A stretch of DNA of 64,000 nucleotides, taken from NCBI GenBank assembly GCA_028821395.1, contig JAPPGP010000186.1, positions 1-64,000 on the forward strand, written 5' to 3'. The translations under genes and the position numbers were made by a program. A model generated the notes under the pieces. It saw only the letters and a list, made by a program, of their open reading frames with translations. It was not told the origin of the DNA and ran no database searches. How positions within the stretch are numbered: the first letter of the stretch is position 1; each line of letters opens with the position of its first letter. This DNA is from Defluviicoccus sp. Its GTDB lineage: Bacteria; Pseudomonadota; Alphaproteobacteria; MPNO01. Below, piece after piece: positions 16,765 through 25,360 of this stretch.

Positions 16765-18567
16765 ATGAACATGCTGCAATTCGACCGCCCGGAGCTCGGC
16801 GGCAACCGCCAGATGGAATGGACCAGCGACGTCGCGGCCGAGATGCTGCGCCGGCTCGGCATCAAGTACGTCTCGCTCAACCCGGGCGCCAGCTATCGCG
16901 GGTTCCACGATTCGATCGTGAACTATCTCGGCAACGAAGACCCGCAGATGCTGCTCTGCCTGCACGAGGACCACGCGGTCTCGATCGCCCATGGCTACGC
17001 CAAGGTGACCGACGAGCCGATGGGGGCGATCGTCCATTCCAATGTCGGGCTGATGCACGGTCTGATGGCGATGTTCAACGCCTGGTGCGACCGTGCGCCG
17101 GTCTATGTCATGGGCGCGACCGGGCCGGTCGATGCGCCCTTGCGCAGGCCGTGGATCGACTGGATCCACACCGCCAAGGACCAGGGCATGATGCTCAGGA
17201 ATTTCGTCAAGTGGGACGACGAGCCGCGCTCGGCGGAAGCGATCGTCGAGACCATGCTGCGCGCAGGCATCATGGCGAAGACGCCGCCCCGCGGCCCGGT
17301 CTATATCTGCCTCGACGCGGGGCTCCAGGAGACCAGGCTCGCCGGCGAGGTGACGATCCCGGACGCCGCGCGCTTCGAGGCGCCGGAGACGCCGCACGCC
17401 TCCTCCGACGCGGTGGCCCGGGCGGCGGACACGCTGGTCGCCGCCGAGCGCCCGGTGATGATGGTCGGGCGGGTCTCGCGCAGCCGGGCGGGCTGGGATT
17501 GCCGCGTTCGTCTCGCCGAGATGCTGGGCGCGCGCGTGGTGACCGACCTCAAGACGTCCGCTTCCTTCCCGACCGGCCACCCGCTGCACGCCGGCCCGCC
17601 GTCGAACTGGGTGCGCGGCCCGGGCGAGGACCTCGTGCGCGAGGCGGACGCGCTTCTCGTGCTCGACTGGATCGACCTCGCCGGCACCTTCAAGGCGCTC
17701 GGCCTCGGATACGGGGTCGAGGCGCGGGTGATCGACGTGACGCTCGACTCCTACGTCCATAACGGCTGGTCGATGGACCATTTCGGGCTGGCCGTCGGCG
17801 ACCAGCGCCTGCTCGCGGATCCGGACGCGTTCGCGGCCCAGCTCCTCGCCGCGGTCGAGGACAGGTTGGGCGGGCAGCCGAAATTCGCCGGCGGCGATCC
17901 GGTGCCGTTCGCCGAGCCGGAGGTCAAGGATTCGTCCGCGCCGATCGCGCCGCGCGACATCGCGGGCGCGCTCAACCGGGTCAAGGGGGAGAGGAAGATC
18001 ACCCTCACCCGGGTGCCGCTCGGCTGGGCCGGCGATTCGTACCACTTCGCCGAGCCGCTCGATTACCTTGGCAACGATGGCGGCGGCGGGCTGGGCTCCG
18101 GCCCCGGCAACGCCATCGGGGCCGGGCTCGCGCTGATGGAATCGGGTCGGGTGCCGGTCGCGATCCTCGGCGACGGCGACTTCATGCAGGGCGGCTCGGC
18201 GCTCTGGACCGCCGCGCATTACAAAATCCCGGTGCTGTTCGTGGTGTCCAACAACCGGTCCAACTTCAACGACGAGGTCCATCAGGAGGCCATGGCGAAG
18301 GAGCGCAACCGGCCGGTGGAGAACCGCTGGATCGGCCAGCGCATCGACGACCCGGCGATCGACCTCGCCGGCTATGCGCGGTCCCAGGGCGTCGACGCGG
18401 CGGGCCCGGTCGAGACCGCGGGCGCGCTGCCGGCGGCGCTCGATGCCGCGATTGCGGCGGTCGAAAGCGGCAAGCCCTTCCTGCTCGACGTCGTGGTCCA
18501 GCCGGGCTACAGCGCGCCGATGGTGACCCGCGCGAGCGGCGAAGCGTCCACCGGCACGGCGAGCTGA
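16765..18567 (+). CDS. Thiamine pyrophosphate-dependent enzyme (acetolactate synthase/benzoylformate decarboxylase-like)
   Basis: A 600-residue TPP enzyme. The N-terminal PYR domain has the activating Glu in CLHEDHAVSIAHGYAK, the middle domain is Rossmann-like, and the C-terminal PP domain carries GDGDFMQGG through VVSNN for Mg-TPP binding. Family members decarboxylate or carboligate 2-oxoacids. It directly follows an FMN 2-hydroxyacid dehydrogenase, an order that recalls mandelate to benzoylformate to benzaldehyde, so a 2-oxoacid decarboxylase role is a fair inference. No small regulatory subunit gene is present, which argues against true acetolactate synthase. Confidence 0.88.
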   Translation: MNMLQFDRPELGGNRQMEWTSDVAAEMLRRLGIKYVSLNPGASYRGFHDSIVNYLGNEDPQMLLCLHEDHAVSIAHGYAKVTDEPMGAIVHSNVGLMHGLMAMFNAWCDRAPVYVMGATGPVDAPLRRPWIDWIHTAKDQGMMLRNFVKWDDEPRSAEAIVETMLRAGIMAKTPPRGPVYICLDAGLQETRLAGEVTIPDAARFEAPETPHASSDAVARAADTLVAAERPVMMVGRVSRSRAGWDCRVRLAEMLGARVVTDLKTSASFPTGHPLHAGPPSNWVRGPGEDLVREADALLVLDWIDLAGTFKALGLGYGVEARVIDVTLDSYVHNGWSMDHFGLAVGDQRLLADPDAFAAQLLAAVEDRLGGQPKFAGGDPVPFAEPEVKDSSAPIAPRDIAGALNRVKGERKITLTRVPLGWAGDSYHFAEPLDYLGNDGGGGLGSGPGNAIGAGLALMESGRVPVAILGDGDFMQGGSALWTAAHYKIPVLFVVSNNRSNFNDEVHQEAMAKERNRPVENRWIGQRIDDPAIDLAGYARSQGVDAAGPVETAGALPAALDAAIAAVESGKPFLLDVVVQPGYSAPMVTRASGEASTGTAS

Positions 18568-18591
18568 GGCGGCGCTGATTCGTCGTGCCGG

Positions 18592-18716
18592 GACTTGCCC
18601 CGGATCACAGTCCGGGGCTTGATCCGGGCATGCATGGGCGCCGCCACCCGTCCCGTCGGACCGTCCTGCGGGCGGAGAGGCCGCGTGGATGGCCGGATCA
18701 AGTCCGGCCATGACGT
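18592..18716. repeat. Composite palindromic repeat between convergent genes
   Basis: A longer copy of the composite element. A GCCGGGACTTGCCCCGG / CCGGGGCTTGATCCGG block is followed by CATGCATGGGCGCCGCCACC, a spacer containing GCGGAGAGGCCGCGTGG, and the palindrome at 18689-18711 with arms ATGGCCGGA and TCCGGCCAT. It sits between the plus-strand TPP gene and the minus-strand dehydrogenase gene, where a bidirectional terminator would be expected. Confidence 0.85.
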
Positions 18717-18777
18717 GGTGGAGGCACGGCGGAGGTGTGATTGGGAACTTCCGATGCCGCACACCGGCGGCCAAGGC

Positions 18778-19854
18778 TCAAAGCCGGATCTCCTCCCCCA
18801 GCAGGGGAAACGCGCCGAGCTCGGTCGCTTCGGTGACCGCTGGCGCCTCGGTGACGTAGCGGGGGTTGAGCTCCGCGAGGCTGGTGACGCCGATCAGACC
18901 CATCGCGTTGTGCATCTCGGCCTCCAGGATCTCCAGCGCGCGGATCAGGGTGGCGGTACCGCCGACGGCGAGCGCCCAGGCCTGGAGCCGGCCGATGGCC
19001 ACGGCATCGGCCCCGAGCGCCAGCGCCTTGAGCACGTCGGTGCCCCTCGCGATGCCGGAATCGAGCACGATCTCCGCCCTTCCGTCGACCGCCGCCACCA
19101 CCTCGCGAAGAATGTCCACCGTGCCCTGGCCGTGGTCGAGCTGGCGCCCGCCGTGATTGGAGACGTAGACGACGTCGATCCCGTGCTCGACCGCCATCTC
19201 GGCGTCCTCGGCGGTCTGGATTCCCTTGAGGATGAAGGGAAGCCCGCCATGCTCCTTCATCATCGCCATGGTCTCCCAGGTGATTCTGGCCTGCCATTCG
19301 CGCCCGGTCTGGGTGCGGACGCTGGGCGGCAGCCAGCGGGTGAGGAGCTGGCGCTCGCGGCGGCCGTAATGCGCCGAATCGACGGTCAGCGCCAGCGCCG
19401 CATAGCCCGCGTCGCGGGCGCGCGCGACGAGGTCGCGGATCCAGTGCTCGTCGCCCCGGATGTAGATCTGGAAGATCTTCGGGTGGTCGACCGAGTCCGC
19501 GATCTCCTCAAGGCCCGGCTGGGTCACGGTCGAGACCATCTGCAGCGTGCCGAAGGCGGCCGCCGCCCGGGCGACGGCAATCGCGCCGTCCGGCACAATA
19601 GTCTGCAGCGAGCCGATCGGGGCCAGCAGCACCGGGATGCGCAGATTGTGGCCGAGCAGGCTTCCGCTCACGTCGATGTCCGAGACGTCGCGCAGCACCC
19701 GCGGGCGAAAGGCGATGCAGTCGAGCGCGCGCCGGTTGCGCCGCATCGTGGTCTCGGTCTCGGCGGCGCCGGTGATGTAGTTCCAGACCGGCTGGCTGAC
19801 GCTCGCGCGCGCGGCGCGGACGATCTCGTGCGTGGTCTCGAAACGCTCGCTCAT
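18778..19854 (-). CDS. FMN-dependent alpha-hydroxy-acid dehydrogenase/oxidase, second copy
   Basis: A 358-residue paralog of the protein at 15679. It retains LAPIGSLQTIVPDG, GRRERQL and YVSNHGGRQLDHG. Start ATG 19854 follows GGAGCAACC; the ORF extension to 19917 is out of line with the family. It is divergent from the ABC transporter operon, with 92 bases between starts. The pair of enzymes may have different chain or ring preferences; nothing in the sequence fixes the substrate. Confidence 0.9.
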   Translation of the reverse strand: MSERFETTHEIVRAARASVSQPVWNYITGAAETETTMRRNRRALDCIAFRPRVLRDVSDIDVSGSLLGHNLRIPVLLAPIGSLQTIVPDGAIAVARAAAAFGTLQMVSTVTQPGLEEIADSVDHPKIFQIYIRGDEHWIRDLVARARDAGYAALALTVDSAHYGRRERQLLTRWLPPSVRTQTGREWQARITWETMAMMKEHGGLPFILKGIQTAEDAEMAVEHGIDVVYVSNHGGRQLDHGQGTVDILREVVAAVDGRAEIVLDSGIARGTDVLKALALGADAVAIGRLQAWALAVGGTATLIRALEILEAEMHNAMGLIGVTSLAELNPRYVTEAPAVTEATELGAFPLLGEEIRL

Positions 19855-19887
19855 GGGTTGCTCCGGTGGTTGGGTCGGGCGGCGCCG

Positions 19888-19917
19888 TTGACAGTGGCCG
19901 CGCCAGCGACGAAACAT
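19888..19917 (+). promoter_or_regulatory. Candidate promoter of the ABC transporter operon
   Basis: A perfect TTGACA is followed 18 bases later by AAACAT, ending 29 bases before the ATPase start codon. The -10 match is weak. It lies in the divergent region shared with the hydroxyacid dehydrogenase gene. Confidence 0.3.
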
Positions 19918-19946
19918 GATCCCACGCGGGCGCGGTGCGGAGAACC

Positions 19947-20753
19947 ATGGCCAATATTCTGGAGATTTCCGAGGTCTCCAAGACCTACGACGCCGACACG
20001 GAGAACCCGGTCCAGGCGCTCGACCGGGTCACGCTCGACGTGGCCCAGGGGGAGTTCGTCTCGGTGATCGGCCCGAGCGGCTGCGGCAAGTCGACCCTGT
20101 TCAACATCGTCGGCGGGCTGATCGGCCAGTACGAGGGCAGCGTGCGCATCGACGGGCGCCCGGTCGACGGCGCGCATCGCGATGTCGGCGTCGTGTTCCA
20201 GGAGGAATCGACCTTTCCCTGGCGCACCACGCTCGACAACGTCGCCTTCCCGCTCGAGGTCCAGGGCATGGCCAAGGGCGAGCGCGAGGAAAAGGCGCGG
20301 AAATTCGTCAGCCTGGTCGGTCTCGAAGGGTTCGAGAACCACTACCCGGCGCAGCTCTCGGGCGGGATGAAGCAGCGCACGGCGGTGGCGCGGACGCTCG
20401 CCTACGAGCCGCGCATCATGCTGCTCGACGAGCCGTTCGGCGCGCTCGACGAGCAGACGCGCATGCTGCTCGGCGACAAGATGCTGGAGATCTGGGCGGC
20501 GCTCAACCAGACCATGCTGCTGATCACCCACAACATCACCGAGGCGGTGCAGCTGTCCGACCGGGTGGTGGTGATGTCGTTCCGCCCTGGCAAGATCAAG
20601 GAAGTCATCTCGGTCGACCTGCCGCGTCCGCGCTCCTCGGAGGTGATTTCGACGCCCAGATTCGGCGAGTATGTCGGCCGGCTGTGGACTCTGCTGCGCG
20701 AGGAGGCATCGCGCGGCATGGTCGAGGCCGAAGCCCGGCTCGCCGCGGGGTAG
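19947..20753 (+). CDS. NitT/TauT-type ABC transporter ATP-binding protein
   Basis: A 268-residue ABC ATPase. Walker A is GPSGCGKST near residue 45, signature LSGGMKQR near 137, Walker B IMLLDEPFGALD, and the H-loop is LLITHNIT. The FPWRT Q-loop region and the overall length match the SsuB/TauB/nitrate group that imports sulfonates, nitrate, pyrimidine precursors or aromatic acids. Start ATG 19947 was preferred over GTG 19935. It is the first gene of the ABC set; the binding protein and two permeases follow. Confidence 0.93.
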   Translation: MANILEISEVSKTYDADTENPVQALDRVTLDVAQGEFVSVIGPSGCGKSTLFNIVGGLIGQYEGSVRIDGRPVDGAHRDVGVVFQEESTFPWRTTLDNVAFPLEVQGMAKGEREEKARKFVSLVGLEGFENHYPAQLSGGMKQRTAVARTLAYEPRIMLLDEPFGALDEQTRMLLGDKMLEIWAALNQTMLLITHNITEAVQLSDRVVVMSFRPGKIKEVISVDLPRPRSSEVISTPRFGEYVGRLWTLLREEASRGMVEAEARLAAG

Positions 20754-20813
20754 GGGAGGTTTCGCACGCGGCTTTCGGATAGACTGCCGCGGCTTCAAGT
20801 CAGGAGGGAACCA

Positions 20814-21779
20814 ATGGCTCGATATGTGAAGACGGCGGCGCTCGCCGTCATGGCGGCTGCGGTGGTTGCCGCGCCCGCTTCCGCGCTCGACAAGATCCGC
20901 ATGGTCAACAGCACCAAGGTGGTGTTCGAGACCGAGCATCCATACTCCGCCAAGGAGAACGGGATCTTCGAGAAATACGGGCTCGACGTCTCGATCATCC
21001 ACGGCTCGGGCGGCGCGGCGTCGCTCCAGGCGGTGATCACCGGGAGCCAGGACGTGGTCTGGGGCAACGGCGTGCTCGGCGTGGTCTCCGCCTACTCCAA
21101 GGGCGCGCCGGTCCGCGTGCTGGGCAGCAACATCCGGGGCGTGCCCGACCTCTACTGGTATGTGAAGACCGACAGCCCGATCAAGAGCTTCAAGGACCTC
21201 AAGGCGAGCGACGAGTTCGTCTATTCCAGGCCCGGCTCGACCACCAACCTCGCCGTCCTGTTCATCAAGGAGGCGCTCAACATCCCGGCCAAGGCGGTGT
21301 CGGTCGGCGGGCCGTCGGGCTCGCGCACCCAGCTGATGTCGGGGCAAGTCGCCACCGGCTGGTCGGTCTTCCCGCTCAACAAGGGGCTGGTACGCGAGAA
21401 GAAGATCCGCATCATCGGCACCGGAGCGGCGGCCGCCGCGCTGACCGGCACCACCATCCGGGTGATCGCGGCCAACGTGAACTGGCTCGAGAAGAACCGC
21501 GACGCGGCCAAGCGCCTGATGGCGGCGCTGATGGAGGGCCAGGCGCGCAGCTATACGAGCGACGAGCAGCTCCAGGCCTATGCCAAGCGCTGGAAGCTCA
21601 ACTACGAGGACATCAAGACGGCGCCGATGGATACGCCGCTCGCGCTGTCGACCTTCCTGCCGGTCTCCGGGCTCGACAACATCAACCGGATCGCGCTCAA
21701 GGAGAAGAAGATCAAGAAGCTGCTCACCGCGGAGCAGCTCAAGGAGCTGGTGCACCCGATGGGCAACAAGCCGATCTAG
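20814..21779 (+). CDS. ABC transporter substrate-binding protein (NitT/TauT family)
   Basis: A 321-residue periplasmic binding protein with a signal peptide (AALAVMAAAVVAAPASA, cleavage about residue 24). The mature protein has the two-lobe NMT1/SsuA-like pattern: EKYGLDVSIIHGSGGAASLQA early, then DLYWYVKTDSPIKSFKDLK, then a SRPGSTTN ligand-loop. A GGAGG ribosome site lies just before the ATG. The ligand is unknown, but the downstream genes for a Rieske protein and amidohydrolase suggest an aromatic or amide compound. Confidence 0.9.
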   Translation: MARYVKTAALAVMAAAVVAAPASALDKIRMVNSTKVVFETEHPYSAKENGIFEKYGLDVSIIHGSGGAASLQAVITGSQDVVWGNGVLGVVSAYSKGAPVRVLGSNIRGVPDLYWYVKTDSPIKSFKDLKASDEFVYSRPGSTTNLAVLFIKEALNIPAKAVSVGGPSGSRTQLMSGQVATGWSVFPLNKGLVREKKIRIIGTGAAAAALTGTTIRVIAANVNWLEKNRDAAKRLMAALMEGQARSYTSDEQLQAYAKRWKLNYEDIKTAPMDTPLALSTFLPVSGLDNINRIALKEKKIKKLLTAEQLKELVHPMGNKPI

Positions 21780-21803
21780 CTCGCCGCCCACGGACGGCGC
21801 GGG

Positions 21804-22565
21804 ATGACGGGCTCGTTCAGGCTGTCGAAGTCGCCCGTCCTGGTCGGCGCCCTCGGGCTCGCGGCGTTCCTCTGCGTGCTCGAGATCGCGGTCGAGACCG
21901 GGATGGTGATGGAGCTCGTCGTCCCGCGCCCGTCCGACACGTTTCTCGCCTTCCCGCCGGTCCAGGAGGACATGGACCTGGTCGGAAATTTTTTCGTCAC
22001 GCTCGGCATGACCGCGGCGTCGACGGCGATCGCGCTCTCCATCGGCGTGCCGTTCGGCTATTTCCTCTACCGCAACCGGCGCTACGGCATCGCCTATGAG
22101 GGCTGGCTCGCCGCCGCCTTCGCCGCGCCGACGGTGCTGCTCTTCCCGCTGTTCCTGGTGATCTTCGGGCGCACCTACCTGACGCTGATCATGATGGGCT
22201 TCATCCCGGGTGCGATCCCCATCATAATCCAGACGCGCCAGGGGCTGCTCGGCGTGTCCCAGACGCTGCTCAATGTCGGGCGGAGCTTCAACCTCTCCGA
22301 GCGCGAGATGTTCTGGAAGATCCAGCTTCCGAGCGCGGTGCCGACCATCTTCACGGGCATCCGCATCGGGGTGATGTATACTCTCGTCAACATCGTCGCG
22401 ATCGAGTACCTGGTCGATTTCGGCGGGCTGGGGCGGATCGTCTCGGAGATGTATTTCCGTTTCGACACGCCCGGCACCTATGCCAGCATCGTCGCGGTGA
22501 TCCTGGTCAGCGTGTTCTTCTACTGGGGCTTCGGGAGGATCGAGAAGTGGCTCAGGCCGGTGTAG
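21804..22565 (+). CDS. ABC transporter permease (NitT/TauT family), first
   Basis: A 253-residue inner-membrane permease with about six helices. The EAA-type cytoplasmic loop that contacts the ATPase is near VGRSFNLSEREMFWKIQLPSA. It starts 25 bases after the binding-protein gene and overlaps the next permease by 19 bases. Two different permeases with one ATPase suggest a heterodimeric channel. Confidence 0.9.
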   Translation: MTGSFRLSKSPVLVGALGLAAFLCVLEIAVETGMVMELVVPRPSDTFLAFPPVQEDMDLVGNFFVTLGMTAASTAIALSIGVPFGYFLYRNRRYGIAYEGWLAAAFAAPTVLLFPLFLVIFGRTYLTLIMMGFIPGAIPIIIQTRQGLLGVSQTLLNVGRSFNLSEREMFWKIQLPSAVPTIFTGIRIGVMYTLVNIVAIEYLVDFGGLGRIVSEMYFRFDTPGTYASIVAVILVSVFFYWGFGRIEKWLRPV

Positions 22566-23392
22566 TCGGAACCGCGGCGCCTGCGCTGACCGGCGGCCGC
22601 GAGGCCACGGTGTTCCGCATCCGCGTCCTCACCGTGATCTGCCTGCTCGCGGCATGGGAAGGGCTCGCCGCGCTCGGGACCCTCGAAATCCTCTACGGCG
22701 ACGTGATCCCTTCGTCGTGGAAGATCGCGCTGGCGGTATGGGGCGAGGTCACGGCGGCGGATTTCTATCGCGACCTCGGCATCACCTTCGCCGAGCACAT
22801 CGTCGGCTTCGTCGTGGGGTCCGCGATCGCGCTTGCGCTCGGCATCGCCATGGGCGTGAACCCGCTGCTGCGCAAGGCGATCGAGCCCTATCTCAACGCC
22901 ATCGGCTCGACGCCCAAGATCATCTTCCTGCCGATCCTGTTCCTGATCTTCGGCACCGGCATCGATTCCAAGATGGCCAAGGGCGCGCTGTCGGCGTTCT
23001 TCCCGGTGGTGTTCTCCACCGCGCTCGGCATGATCCTGATCAACCCGGTGCTGCTCCGGGTCGGCAAGTCGTTCAACCTCAGCCGCTGGCAGACGGTGAT
23101 CAAGATCTACATCCCGGCGATGGTGAACCCGGTCATCACCGGGCTCCGGCTGGGCATGGCGATCACCGTCATCGGCGTGCTGGTCGCCGAGCTCAAATTC
23201 GCCGACGGCGGGCTGGGCTACCGGCTGGGGAACTACTACGAGCAGTTCAAGATCGGCGAGATGTACGCGATCATCCTCATCATCTTCGCGCTCGCCGCGC
23301 TCGCGAACATGGGCATGACGCGGCTGCAGGCCTACGCCAACCGGCATCAGGGCGGGACCGGGGCGCACAGCCTCTCGGTCGCCACCAACTGA
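22547..23392 (+). CDS. ABC transporter permease (NitT/TauT family), second
   Basis: A 281-residue permease with GTG start at 22547 inside the end of the first permease gene. The EAA-type loop is VGKSFNLSRWQTVIKIYIPA near residue 185, and about six hydrophobic helices are visible. It shares the VGxSFNLS segment with its partner, so the two are old paralogs. Translational coupling through the overlap is likely. Confidence 0.9.
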   Translation: MAQAGVVGTAAPALTGGREATVFRIRVLTVICLLAAWEGLAALGTLEILYGDVIPSSWKIALAVWGEVTAADFYRDLGITFAEHIVGFVVGSAIALALGIAMGVNPLLRKAIEPYLNAIGSTPKIIFLPILFLIFGTGIDSKMAKGALSAFFPVVFSTALGMILINPVLLRVGKSFNLSRWQTVIKIYIPAMVNPVITGLRLGMAITVIGVLVAELKFADGGLGYRLGNYYEQFKIGEMYAIILIIFALAALANMGMTRLQAYANRHQGGTGAHSLSVATN

Positions 23393-23427
23393 CGCGCCGG
23401 GACAAGTTTGATCGAGAGGAGACGGGA

Positions 23428-23796
23428 ATGGCAAAGGAGATCTTTGTCGCCAAGTCCGGAGACCTGCCCGACGGCGAGCGCAAGATCGTTCCCAACGGCA
23501 ATTCGGAGATCGGCGTCTACCGGGTGAAGGGGCGGCTCTACGCCTACCAGAATCTGTGCGCCCACCAGGGCGGGCCGGCCTGCGAGGGGTTGCTGATGGC
23601 CAAGGTCGAGGAGGTCATCGCCGAGGACAAGACCTATCGGGGCATGCGCTTCAACCACGACGAGATGCACATCGTCTGCCCCTGGCACGGCTGGGAATAC
23701 GATCTCGAGACCGGCGTGATGGTCGCCGACAGGACCTTCCGCCTGAGGAAATACGACGTCGTCGAGAAGGAGGACGGCATCTATGTCCTCGCCTGA
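23428..23796 (+). CDS. Rieske [2Fe-2S] ferredoxin-like protein with a long cluster loop
   Basis: A 122-residue soluble Rieske protein. Cluster ligands are visible as CAH (about residue 43) and CPWH (about 83). The ligand pairs are separated by about 37 residues, against about 15-17 in common Rieske ferredoxins. The extra segment contains KVEEVIAEDKTYRGMRF. Ferredoxins of this type carry electrons to oxygenases, yet no oxygenase alpha subunit is nearby. Start ATG 23428 follows GAGAGGAGACGG. It overlaps the next gene by 14 bases, so the two are co-translated. Confidence 0.87.
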   Translation: MAKEIFVAKSGDLPDGERKIVPNGNSEIGVYRVKGRLYAYQNLCAHQGGPACEGLLMAKVEEVIAEDKTYRGMRFNHDEMHIVCPWHGWEYDLETGVMVADRTFRLRKYDVVEKEDGIYVLA

Positions 23797-24109
23797 GCAG
23801 CCGGCGGACGAGTTCGGCGACCTGCTCGCCGATGTCGGCGAGGAGACGGCCAGGCTCCAGGCATTCGCCGCCAAGATGCTCGAGCTCAAGGAGGGCGACG
23901 AGCCGCCCGACGCGCTGATCCAGGAGGGACTCACCGCGCTGACCAAGCTGTATACGGTCAAGTTCCAAATCGGCGAGCGCTGGTCGCCCTTCGTCGACGA
24001 CCGCGCGATGCCGGCGACGGCCGTGATGATCATGTGCACCGCGATGCTGCGCGCGGTGAATGTCGAGCTGTTCGAGCTCGGCATGTGGCAAGCCTGGTCG
24101 GGCGCCTGA
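23783..24109 (+). CDS. Unknown 108-aa helical protein in the Rieske-amidohydrolase operon
   Basis: I do not recognise this protein. It is 108 residues, acidic at the N-terminus (DEFGDLLADVGEETARLQ) and probably all helical. A conserved-looking patch is KLYTVKFQIGERWSPFVDD, followed by a hydrophobic helix (TAVMIMCTAMLRAVNVELFE) that could be a buried core or a weak membrane contact. It has no signal peptide and no metal motif. Its start lies inside the Rieske gene and the amidohydrolase starts 12 bases after it, so it is probably a small subunit or chaperone of one of these. Confidence 0.7.
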   Translation: MSSPEQPADEFGDLLADVGEETARLQAFAAKMLELKEGDEPPDALIQEGLTALTKLYTVKFQIGERWSPFVDDRAMPATAVMIMCTAMLRAVNVELFELGMWQAWSGA

Positions 24110-24121
24110 CGGAGACGGGAA

Positions 24122-25360
24122 ATGGATATTCCGACAAGCGACATCCACAAGATGAGCGTCGAGGAGTTCGACACCAAGAAGCTCCTCCTCAACGCCGCCA
24201 GGCAGCGCGACCGGCGCAAGCTGGAGGACGTGCTGATCGTCGATGTCGACTGCCACCACTACGAGAACGAGTCGCTGCGCGACATCATCCAGTACATCGA
24301 GGACCCGGTGATCAAGCAGACCGGGCTGGTCTATTCCGGCAGCGGCACCGGCGCGCAGTCCCCGCTGATTCCGGGCGTGGTCGGCTACCAGGACATCTCC
24401 GGCCGGGTGATGCGCTACCCGCTGCGCAAGCTGGAGCAGACGCCGGCCGACGGCACCCACCGCGACATCCACCTGTCGCTCAAGTGGATGGACGCGATGG
24501 GGGTCGACTACGTCTCCATGTTCCCGACGCCGATGCTGCTCTTGGGCCTGCACCCGCAGCCCGAGATCGAGGTCGCGATGTCGCGCGCCTACAACCGATG
24601 GCTGGTGGAGCAGATCCTGCCGCAGAACGAGCGCATCACCTCGATGCTCTATCTGCCGTTCAACGATCCCGAAGCCAGCTACAAGATGGTGCGGGAGTTC
24701 GGCGACAAGCCGGGCGTGGTGGGCTTTTCGGTGGTGTCGACGCGCTACAAGCCGGTCTATGACAACGCCTACATGAAGACCTACCGGCTGATGGAGGAGA
24801 TGGGCAAGCCGCTCGCCTTCCACGCCTCCTACAACTGGAACGACCCGCTGCTCGGCGCGACCAACCGGTTCCTGATCACCCACGCGATGGGCTTCACCAT
24901 CTACAACGCCATGCACTGCGCCAACTGGGTGATCAACGGCCTGCCGGAGCGTTTCCCCGGGCTTAAGGTGATCTGGATCGAATCCGGGCTCGCCTGGGTC
25001 CCGTGGCTCATGCAGCGTCTCGACAACGACTACCGGATGCGGAGCTCCGAGGCGCCGTCGCTGAAGAAGCTGCCGAGCGAGTACATGCAGGACATGTACT
25101 ACTCGTCGCAGCCGATGGAGCTCCCCAACGACCTCGACGTTCTCGAAATGACGTTCAAGATGATCAAGGCCGAGACCCAGCTCTGCTGGTGTTCCGACTA
25201 CCCGCACTGGGACATGGACCTGCCGAGCGTGATCTACGACCTGCCCTTCCTCGACGAGACGGCGAAGCGCAACATTTTGGGCGAGAACGCGCGCAAGCTG
25301 TTCAACCTCGACGTCTCCGGGCGCTTCCCCGACTACCGGCCGCCGGGCGGCAGCGCGTGA
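24122..25360 (+). CDS. Amidohydrolase family protein (amidohydrolase_2, ACMSD-like)
   Basis: A 412-residue protein of the amidohydrolase_2 superfamily. This TIM-barrel group includes aminocarboxymuconate-semialdehyde decarboxylase and resorcylate decarboxylases. Visible landmarks are the first-strand motif IVDVDCHHYEN in place of the common HxH, a middle FHASYNW, and a C-terminal CWCSDYPHWDMDLP with the conserved Asp. Either hydrolysis or non-oxidative decarboxylation is possible. It follows the Rieske and unknown genes by 12 bases and overlaps the MmgE/PrpD start (GTGA). Confidence 0.85.
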   Translation: MDIPTSDIHKMSVEEFDTKKLLLNAARQRDRRKLEDVLIVDVDCHHYENESLRDIIQYIEDPVIKQTGLVYSGSGTGAQSPLIPGVVGYQDISGRVMRYPLRKLEQTPADGTHRDIHLSLKWMDAMGVDYVSMFPTPMLLLGLHPQPEIEVAMSRAYNRWLVEQILPQNERITSMLYLPFNDPEASYKMVREFGDKPGVVGFSVVSTRYKPVYDNAYMKTYRLMEEMGKPLAFHASYNWNDPLLGATNRFLITHAMGFTIYNAMHCANWVINGLPERFPGLKVIWIESGLAWVPWLMQRLDNDYRMRSSEAPSLKKLPSEYMQDMYYSSQPMELPNDLDVLEMTFKMIKAETQLCWCSDYPHWDMDLPSVIYDLPFLDETAKRNILGENARKLFNLDVSGRFPDYRPPGGSA

